From Candidatus Uhrbacteria bacterium (GTDB taxonomy: Bacteria; Patescibacteriota; Patescibacteriia; UBA9934; UBA9568): a stretch of 8,448 nt of DNA. Both the position numbers and the translations under genes were made by a program. The notes under the pieces are model-generated. The model did not search any database, was not told the origin of the DNA, and was given only the letters and a program-made list of their open reading frames with translations. Location: positions 39,570 through 48,017 of the forward strand of contig DNKR01000022.1 of the NCBI GenBank assembly GCA_003497135.1. Reading direction: 5' to 3'. Below, piece by piece: positions 1 through 4,716 of this stretch. Each line of letters opens with the position of its first letter. Position 1 is the first letter of the stretch.

Positions 1-20
1 GGCTCGCGAGCCGCCCCTAC
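1..20. repeat. right half of a GTAGGGGCG-type palindromic intergenic repeat, cut by the window edge
   Basis: Bases 1-12 (GGCTCGCGAGCC) form a perfect palindrome and are followed by GCCCCTAC. If the palindrome continued to the left, the element would start with GTAGGGGC and be a 28-bp symmetrical repeat. GTAGGGGCG-containing palindromes are, from memory, common dispersed intergenic repeats in several uncultured bacterial groups. Only half is visible, so the full element is inferred. Confidence 0.45.
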
Positions 21-42
21 GGCGTGAAACCCCCCTACGGCG
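14..42. repeat. two direct copies of an 11-bp motif
   Basis: CCCCTACGGCG occurs at 14-24 and again at 32-42, a period of 18 bp. Both copies are followed by a short AAA-containing stretch. The first copy overlaps the palindromic element at the window edge, so this looks like a degenerate extension of the same repeat family. No coding potential is visible here. Confidence 0.5.
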
Positions 43-43
43 C

Positions 44-75
44 AAATCGCCATTATTGCGTGGCGATTTTATTAT
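44..75 (+). terminator. rho-independent terminator of the gene to the left
   Basis: AAATCGCCA (44-52) and TGGCGATTT (61-69) are perfect inverted arms of 9 bp around an 8-base loop. They are followed by a T-rich tail (TTTTATTATT). The reverse strand has no comparable T tract, so the hairpin probably ends a plus-strand transcript entering from the left. It isolates the aldolase promoter from upstream transcription. Confidence 0.6.
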
Positions 76-95
76 TAATAAAAATGCCACAAATC

Positions 96-104
96 TGGTA
101 TAAT
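96..104 (+). promoter_or_regulatory. extended -10 promoter of the aldolase-kinase operon
   Basis: TGGTATAAT is a perfect extended -10 element (TGn plus TATAAT at 99-104). No good -35 is seen about 17 bp upstream, which is usual for extended -10 promoters. Transcription should start about 7 bases after the hexamer, near 111-112. The ATG is at 113, so the mRNA would be leaderless or nearly so. Confidence 0.7.
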
Positions 105-112
105 GTTTATGT

Positions 113-1108
113 ATGGCGCAAAACGAAATCAAAAAAACAATTAAAGCGCTTTTTGCAAACGGCAAAGGACTTTTGGCTGCTGATGAAAGCACACCCACAA
201 TAACAAAGCGGTTCGCAAAAGCAGGGCTCAAATCCACAAACAAAACGCGACGCGCTTACAGGAATATTTTTATTACTGCAAAAGGAATGGAAAAATACAT
301 AAGCGGAATTATTTTGTTTGACGAAACAATACGGCAAAAAGCAGACAACGGCACTGGTTTTGTTAAAATTCTTAAACAAAAAGGAGTGGTTCCTGGAATC
401 AAAGTTGACATGGGCGCAGAAGAAATTAGCGGCTTCCCTGCTGAACTTGCAACAAGCGGACTGGACGGGCTTGAAAAGCGAATTCGCGAATACAAAAAAC
501 TCGGTGCGCGATTCGCAAAATGGCGCGCAGTGTATTCAATCAGCAAACAAACGCCTTCAAAAAAAGCGCTTGCTGAAAATTCCAAACGAATGGCAAAGTA
601 CGCAAAAATCTGCCAAAAGCACGGCATACTGCCGATTGTTGAACCGGAGGTTATAATGGACGGAACGCATAACATCATGGCCGGCAAAACAGCAACAATA
701 AAAGCTCTGTGCGCTCTTGTCGGCGCACTTGGCAAAGAGCGCGTGCAACTAGATAAGGTTGTGTTCAAATGCAACATGGTCCTGCCGGGAAGCGGATCAA
801 AATCAAAAGCAAGCGCTTCAAAAGTCGCAACAGAAACTGTTAGCGCGCTTAAATATTCATTGCCAAAAAACATCGGCGGGGTCGTGTTTCTTTCTGGCGG
901 GCAATCGCCGGCGCAGGCAATAAATAATCTAAAAGCAATATCGAATCAATGCAAAAAATACAAATGTCAGTGGCCGATTACATTTTCGTTCGCAAGAGCA
1001 TTGCAAAACGAACCGCTGAATATTTTCGCAAAAAAACAAAACAATATCCAGAAAGCGCAAAAAGCATTTATTAAGCGAGCAAAAATGTGCTCAAGAGCGA
1101 TAAAATAA
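113..1108 (+). CDS. class I fructose-bisphosphate aldolase
   Basis: This enzyme interconverts fructose 1,6-bisphosphate with dihydroxyacetone phosphate and glyceraldehyde 3-phosphate in the cytoplasm, through a Schiff base and without metal. The 331-residue protein has the signatures of the eukaryote-like class I family: GKGLLAADES with Asp24, GIKVDMG, FAKWRAVY with Lys136, VEPEV with Glu177 and Glu179, and FKCNMVLPGS. Lys219 in that last motif is the expected Schiff-base lysine. GGVVFLSGGQS and FSFARALQ complete the barrel. It is slightly shorter than animal enzymes (about 360) and lacks their C-terminal tyrosine tail, which is common in bacterial members. The start at 113 aligns with the family N-terminus and lies 8 bases after a TATAAT, so the mRNA is probably leaderless. 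The stop is 4 bases before the histidine kinase start. No other glycolytic gene is in the window. Confidence 0.95.
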   Translation: MAQNEIKKTIKALFANGKGLLAADESTPTITKRFAKAGLKSTNKTRRAYRNIFITAKGMEKYISGIILFDETIRQKADNGTGFVKILKQKGVVPGIKVDMGAEEISGFPAELATSGLDGLEKRIREYKKLGARFAKWRAVYSISKQTPSKKALAENSKRMAKYAKICQKHGILPIVEPEVIMDGTHNIMAGKTATIKALCALVGALGKERVQLDKVVFKCNMVLPGSGSKSKASASKVATETVSALKYSLPKNIGGVVFLSGGQSPAQAINNLKAISNQCKKYKCQWPITFSFARALQNEPLNIFAKKQNNIQKAQKAFIKRAKMCSRAIK

Positions 1109-1112
1109 AACT

Positions 1113-3794
1113 ATGGACGAAATACTTGTTACATGCAATTACATATACAATGCATACGGAGTGTCACACCTGCTTGCCGGAGTTTTTATATTTCTCATTG
1201 GAAATTTTATTATCGCAAACAATAATAAGTCAAAAGAAAACATTTCATTTTTTGTAATGACGCTGTGCGCCACCGTATGGATGTTTGCGGCAGGAATGGC
1301 CTTTTCCGCCATTGATCAGAGCATATCATTTTTTTGGCACAAAATCTCGTTTATAGGCGCAGTGCTGATCACACCGACTTTTTATCTGTTTACAATATTT
1401 GCCGTAAATTCAAGCCAAAAAATTTTTAAATTAATTGCCATATATGCAGCATCGACCGTGTTTTTAGCAGCTCTTGCGGCTGATTTGCTGATAACTAACC
1501 CCAAAATAATGTTCGGAATTTATATTGCGTCTCCGGGCCCATTTCATGCCGCGCTTATATTATTCATATTTGTAACTATCGCTATAACTTCCGCTGAACT
1601 GATATTTTCTATCAAAAACAGCAAGACGACGAAAATAAAACAAAAACAGCTTGAATATATTTTATTCACATTCTTGATTGCTTCAGCAAGTTCAATTAAT
1701 TTTTTATCAATTTACAATTTACCAGTACCGCCGCTTGGACTTATTTTCCTTGTTGCATGGGGACTGATGATTTCGCGCGCTATAACCCGTTTCAAATTTT
1801 TTTTCCTTACGCCGGAACTTGCCGCAATGACTGTTTTTGAAACAATAAATGACGCGCTTATAGTTACCGATACTTTCGGCCGTATAACTCTTGCAAACGC
1901 ATCAGCGGTTTCGCTTCTTGGAATTAATTTAAAAGAAATAGAAGGCGCGCATATTTCAACATTTATAAAATACGCTGATTTTCCCGCCTCGGAAGAAATC
2001 ATGACGCTCAAAAACGCGACTATATTTGAATCAAAAGAGGTCTCGGCTCAAACAAAAGCCGGGGGCTTTATTCCAATTTTAATATCCGCCAATATAATTA
2101 AAAATTCCAAGGGCGCGCCCATAGGCATTGCGTCAATCGCAAGAGACATTAGAAAACTAAAACTATCAGAAAGCGAGATCCGCAGAACAAACCGAGCGCT
2201 TGAAACAATCAGCGAAATAAGCAGGCACATGGCGCGATCAACAAATGAAGGCGAATTTCTCACAAGCGTATGCGAAGCAATAGTTAAAACAGGCGGATAT
2301 AATTTTGCTTGGATCGGATTCGCGCAGTACGATGACAAAAAAACAGTCCTGCCAGTTGCAAGCTTCGGACTCGGTGATTTTGACATCAGCACTCTTAAAA
2401 TCACATGGGGCAACGATGAATTCGGAAGCGGACCTACAGGAACAGCAATTAAAACAGGCAGATACAGCATAGTGCGCGATGTTATTAACGACCCAAGGAC
2501 AAAAACGTGGAGCAAAGAAGCAAAAAAACAAGACGGCAAATCAGGCATTTCGCTTCCGATTTTTAAAAACAATTCAGTAATCGGCTCGTTCAGCATATAT
2601 TCATCGGACAAAGACGCTTTCAATGAACAAGAAATCCAGCTGCTCGGCAAGCTTGCGGAAGATGTTTCTTTTGGAATTAATTTTTTCAGAGAAAAAGACG
2701 AAAAGGAACATGCCCAAAAACAGCTGAAAGAAAGCGAACAGAAATATAAATCTTATGTTGAACAGTCAACGGACGGAATATTTGTCATGAAGGACAATGG
2801 AGAAATCTTGGACACAAACAAGGCCGGAGAGGACATAACCGGAATTTCCGCAAAGGAACTGCGAGGCATGAATTTGCGCGACATTATGTCATCGCAAGAT
2901 AAAACAAAAGAACAAAAATTGAACTTTTTGCTTGACCTTGTTAAAAACAGCAAAAACCAAACAACTCTTACTATTAAAAAAGACGGGGGTAATAATACGA
3001 TAGTAGATCTTCGCGCCGTACACTTGTCTCCTGATCAAAACCTTGGTTTTGTGCGAGACATTACAGAGCGCGAGCTGGCAATAAAAAAATTGCGCGATCT
3101 TGATCTTATGAAATCGCGTTTTATAACAACACTTACGCATGTCAGCCGCACACCGCTTAACGAAATCCGCTGGAATGTTGAGTCGCTTTTGGGCGGAGAG
3201 TTCGGCAATCTTGGAAGCGAACAAAAAACATTTTTAAGGCGCGCACTGGAGAGCGAAGGGGCTGTATTGCGCCTGATACAAAACATGAATATGGTTCTTA
3301 ATCTTGAACGCGGCGCGTTATTTTTAGATAAACAGCCGGCTTCAATACAGAGCATGGCAGCGTCGGTTAACAATACTTTTACAGAAGAATGCAATCTACG
3401 AGGAATTAAATGCTCGCAAGAAGGCGACGGCGCCTCAATGCCGCTTGTAAATATTGATCCTGAAAAAATACGCATGGTAATGGAAATTATGCTTGATAAC
3501 GCAATCAGATATACTGGCGAAAATGGCAAAATAACATTAAGCATCCGAAAATCACAGGGTGATGTAAAATTCTCTGTGAGCGATACCGGCATTGGCATAC
3601 CTCAAGCGGAACAAATACACATCTTTGAACTCTTCTTTCGCGCAACAAACGCGCAACTTGCGCACCCAAACGGTGTTGGCATAGGCCTTTCAATCGCAAA
3701 ATCCATTATAGAAGCGCACAAAGGCAAAATCGGATTCACAAGCGGCGAGGGTAAGGGGTCTGAATTCTGGTTTTCATTACCGTGCGTGGAATGA
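1113..3794 (+). CDS. membrane sensor histidine kinase (7TM-PAS-GAF-PAS-HisKA-HATPase)
   Basis: This 893-residue protein should sense a signal and phosphorylate a response regulator, but no regulator gene is in the window. Seven hydrophobic segments fill residues 15-225, like the 7TM histidine-kinase N-terminal module. A PAS domain follows (about 231-350), then a GAF domain (about 365-528, with FAWIGFA and GSGPTGTAIKTGR), and a second PAS (about 538-653, with STDGIFVMKDNGEILDTN). The HisKA domain has its H-box at THVSRTPLNEIRW with phospho-acceptor His676. The ATPase domain has an N-box (LDNAIRYT, Asn796), a G1 box (DTGIGIP from Asp824), an F-box (FELFFRA) and a G2 box (GVGIGLSIAK). The usual acidic residue after the histidine is Val677, which is odd. 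The start is 4 bases after the aldolase stop without a Shine-Dalgarno sequence, suggesting one operon and coupled translation. The function is clear; the signal is unknown. Confidence 0.93.
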   Translation: MDEILVTCNYIYNAYGVSHLLAGVFIFLIGNFIIANNNKSKENISFFVMTLCATVWMFAAGMAFSAIDQSISFFWHKISFIGAVLITPTFYLFTIFAVNSSQKIFKLIAIYAASTVFLAALAADLLITNPKIMFGIYIASPGPFHAALILFIFVTIAITSAELIFSIKNSKTTKIKQKQLEYILFTFLIASASSINFLSIYNLPVPPLGLIFLVAWGLMISRAITRFKFFFLTPELAAMTVFETINDALIVTDTFGRITLANASAVSLLGINLKEIEGAHISTFIKYADFPASEEIMTLKNATIFESKEVSAQTKAGGFIPILISANIIKNSKGAPIGIASIARDIRKLKLSESEIRRTNRALETISEISRHMARSTNEGEFLTSVCEAIVKTGGYNFAWIGFAQYDDKKTVLPVASFGLGDFDISTLKITWGNDEFGSGPTGTAIKTGRYSIVRDVINDPRTKTWSKEAKKQDGKSGISLPIFKNNSVIGSFSIYSSDKDAFNEQEIQLLGKLAEDVSFGINFFREKDEKEHAQKQLKESEQKYKSYVEQSTDGIFVMKDNGEILDTNKAGEDITGISAKELRGMNLRDIMSSQDKTKEQKLNFLLDLVKNSKNQTTLTIKKDGGNNTIVDLRAVHLSPDQNLGFVRDITERELAIKKLRDLDLMKSRFITTLTHVSRTPLNEIRWNVESLLGGEFGNLGSEQKTFLRRALESEGAVLRLIQNMNMVLNLERGALFLDKQPASIQSMAASVNNTFTEECNLRGIKCSQEGDGASMPLVNIDPEKIRMVMEIMLDNAIRYTGENGKITLSIRKSQGDVKFSVSDTGIGIPQAEQIHIFELFFRATNAQLAHPNGVGIGLSIAKSIIEAHKGKIGFTSGEGKGSEFWFSLPCVE

Positions 3795-3842
3795 TTTGTA
3801 AGTTGTTAAGTTTGTAAGTTGTTAAGTTTATAAGTTGGTAAG
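3795..3842. repeat. three tandem 16-bp units
   Basis: TTTGTAAGTTGTTAAG occurs twice exactly (3795-3810 and 3811-3826). A third copy with two changes (TTTATAAGTTGGTAAG, 3827-3842) follows. Each unit is itself two related 8-mers ending in TAAG. The array starts right after the kinase stop codon and ends about 45 bp before the HU promoter. It does not form a hairpin, and no convincing terminator is seen between the kinase and HU. Confidence 0.85.
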
Positions 3843-3885
3843 TTTTAGGCATTTTGGGCTGTGGACAGATTTTTTTGAGCATTTG

Positions 3886-3894
3886 TGCTATAAT
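3886..3894 (+). promoter_or_regulatory. extended -10 promoter of the HU gene
   Basis: TGCTATAAT is a perfect extended -10 element, with TATAAT at 3889-3894. A -35-like TGGACA lies at 3862-3867, but the spacer of 21 bp is too long to be convincing. Transcription should start near 3901, giving a leader of about 26 bases without a Shine-Dalgarno sequence. Confidence 0.65.
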
Positions 3895-3926
3895 CATTAT
3901 CATTATTAACAAAATAAGCCAAAACT

Positions 3927-4208
3927 ATGGCAAAAATGAGCAAGTCACAATTCGTGGCAGAAATCGCTGAACTCAGCGGTAAGAGCAAAAAAGAGTCATC
4001 AGAAATGTGGGACGGGTTTGTTCAAATGGTTTACAGACAGGTAAAAAAGGACGGCGAAATCACACTCCCAGGCCTTGGTAAGTTTGTAAAAATGCGAAGA
4101 AATGCTCGCATGGGTCGCAATCCCGCAACAGGAGAACAAATCAAAATCGCGGCAAAAACAGTCGTTAAGTTCCGCCTAGCAAAACAAGCAAAAGAAGCGG
4201 TTCTGTAA
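3927..4208 (+). CDS. hup: HU family DNA-binding protein
   Basis: HU is a small dimeric nucleoid protein that binds and bends DNA with little sequence preference. The 93-residue product has the family pattern: an N-terminal helical dimerisation part (SKSQFVAEIAELSGKSKKES), then LPGLGKFVKMRRNARMGRNP, where the conserved GRNPATGE marks the DNA-binding beta arm. The C-terminal end AAKTVVKFRLAKQAKEAV is also typical. Length matches the usual 90-95 residues. The chosen start gives MAKMSKSQF; the second methionine at 3936 is an almost equal alternative because HU proteins often begin close to that point. It has its own promoter and a strong terminator just downstream, so it is probably monocistronic. 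IHF-like members cannot be excluded from sequence alone, but HU is the simpler reading. Confidence 0.95.
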   Translation: MAKMSKSQFVAEIAELSGKSKKESSEMWDGFVQMVYRQVKKDGEITLPGLGKFVKMRRNARMGRNPATGEQIKIAAKTVVKFRLAKQAKEAVL

Positions 4209-4217
4209 TCAAACATT

Positions 4218-4242
4218 AAAGCCCCGTTAAAGCGGGGTTTTT
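4218..4242 (+). terminator. rho-independent terminator of the HU gene
   Basis: AAAGCCCCG (4218-4226) pairs with CGGGGTTTT (4233-4241), with one G-T wobble, around a TTAAAG loop. It runs into a T tract. It begins 9 bases after the HU stop codon. Confidence 0.85.
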
Positions 4243-4256
4243 GTGTTGCAAAAACC

Positions 4257-4280
4257 AAAATAACCCATTCGGGTTATTTT
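4257..4280. terminator. bidirectional hairpin terminator between HU and bL33
   Basis: AAAATAACCC (4257-4266) and GGGTTATTTT (4271-4280) are perfect 10-bp arms around a 4-base loop. T-rich stretches follow on both strands: TTTTGTTTCTTT on plus and TTTTGGTTTTT on minus. On the minus strand the bL33 stop codon (4274-4276) lies inside the first arm. It can end bL33 transcription and back up the HU terminator. Confidence 0.75.
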
Positions 4281-4429
4281 GTTTCTTTGTGCAATATGTG
4301 CGCTCTGCAATGTTTGCAGAATTTTTTAAGTTCCAGCCGTTCTTTAAGCATTTTTTTGTTCTTCCTGCTCTGATAGTTCACGCGCTTGCATTCTGTACAT
4401 TCAAATTTGATGAGTTGTTCTTGAGACAT
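4274..4429 (-). CDS. rpmG: 50S ribosomal protein bL33
   Basis: bL33 is a small protein of the large ribosomal subunit near the E site. Reading the minus strand from ATG at 4429-4427 gives 51 residues beginning MSQEQLIKFECTECKRVNYQ and ending RAHILHKETK before TAA. The family pattern is clear: CTEC (Cys11, Cys14), a basic middle with NKK, RLELKKFC, then CKHC (Cys38, Cys41) and the almost invariant HKETK end. Both CxxC pairs are kept, so this is the zinc-binding form. Length is typical (49-55). The gene is convergent with HU and has its own promoter on the minus strand. Its short length makes it easy to miss; the plus-strand frame over the same bases (4241-4549) is an antisense shadow. Confidence 0.93.
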   Translation of the reverse strand: MSQEQLIKFECTECKRVNYQSRKNKKMLKERLELKKFCKHCRAHILHKETK

Positions 4430-4450
4430 AGTATGGATTTAATATGGCGA

Positions 4451-4479
4451 AGTTTAGCAAATAAGGCAAAATATGTCAA
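4451..4479 (-). promoter_or_regulatory. promoter of bL33
   Basis: On the minus strand a perfect -35 (TTGACA, plus coordinates 4474-4479) is followed by a 17-bp spacer and the -10 TAAACT (4451-4456). The bases before the -10 are TGC, giving an extended -10. The hexamer matches consensus at four of six positions. Transcription would begin near 4444, leaving a leader of about 15 bases to the ATG at 4429. Confidence 0.7.
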
Positions 4480-4577
4480 TAAATATGGAAAGGTATTATC
4501 TATAGGTTTTATATTGGTTGAAAAAAGTGCCGGTTTTCAAACCTACTAAGCTAAAAGCTAAAATCTATCTATAAATT

Positions 4578-4604
4578 TATAACTTTTGCACATTAGAAGT
4601 TATA
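4578..4604. repeat. 8-bp inverted repeat upstream of the surface-protein promoter
   Basis: TATAACTT (4578-4585) and AAGTTATA (4597-4604) are perfect inverted arms separated by 11 bases. They sit about 30-55 bp upstream of the -10 at 4633, a place where a regulator could bind. The sequence is AT-rich, so chance is possible. A 7-bp direct repeat (AAGCTAA twice) lies just upstream, near 4548. Confidence 0.35.
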
Positions 4605-4629
4605 CACACCAGCCAATACAATAAAAATA

Positions 4630-4638
4630 TGTTATAAT
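4630..4638 (+). promoter_or_regulatory. extended -10 promoter of the DUF3494 LPXTG protein
   Basis: TGTTATAAT is a perfect extended -10, with TATAAT at 4633-4638. No convincing -35 is present 17 bp upstream. Transcription should start near 4645, giving a leader of about 72 bases, much longer than those of the other genes here. Confidence 0.65.
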
Positions 4639-4662
4639 ATAGATAATAATTTTACTAATTAG

Positions 4663-4701
4663 CTGTTGCGGTACAAAACAATTTAGTTCTGTACCAAGCA
4701 G
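4663..4701 (+). promoter_or_regulatory. stem-loop in the 5' leader of the DUF3494 LPXTG gene
   Basis: GGTACAAAAC (4670-4679) pairs with GTTCTGTACC (4686-4695), with one mismatch, around the loop AATTTA. Below a small internal loop, CTGTT (4663-4667) can pair with AGCAG (4697-4701) using one wobble. No T tract follows, so it is not a terminator. It ends 15 bases before the ATG. It may stabilise the mRNA or regulate translation; no known riboswitch class is recognised. Confidence 0.5.
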
Positions 4702-4716
4702 TCATTTAAATCATTT

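Noticed and set aside
256..873. Minus-strand open frame of 205 codons across the aldolase
   Set aside because: It is the antisense of a clearly identified aldolase and has no recognisable domain, promoter or family pattern.
2048..2650. Minus-strand open frame of 200 codons across the GAF region of the kinase
   Set aside because: The plus strand has a continuous, well-conserved GAF domain; the antisense frame shows no motif and follows from codon bias.
113..3794. Possible UGA recoding as in Gracilibacteria or Absconditabacteria
   Set aside because: The kinase ends at TGA at a natural domain end and no conserved glycine position is encoded by TGA in any gene.
3843..3885. Possible terminator for the kinase operon upstream of the HU promoter
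   Set aside because: The T run near 3870 is preceded only by a 4-bp CTGT/ACAG stem with a 2-base loop, too weak to call.
4241..4549. Plus-strand frame of 102 codons after HU
   Set aside because: It begins inside the HU terminator, runs antisense to bL33 and has an unremarkable cysteine- and phenylalanine-rich product.
4600..4608. DnaA-box-like TTATACACA, with TGTGGACAG near 3860, as a possible replication origin
   Set aside because: Only one full match and one poor match are seen, about 740 bp apart. A single match is expected by chance in a window of this size, and neither dnaA nor dnaN is present. HU and bL33 alone do not mark an origin.
4430..4716. Possible tRNA or riboswitch in the divergent intergenic region
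   Set aside because: No cloverleaf, acceptor CCA or known riboswitch core was found; the only structure is the stem-loop at 4663-4701.
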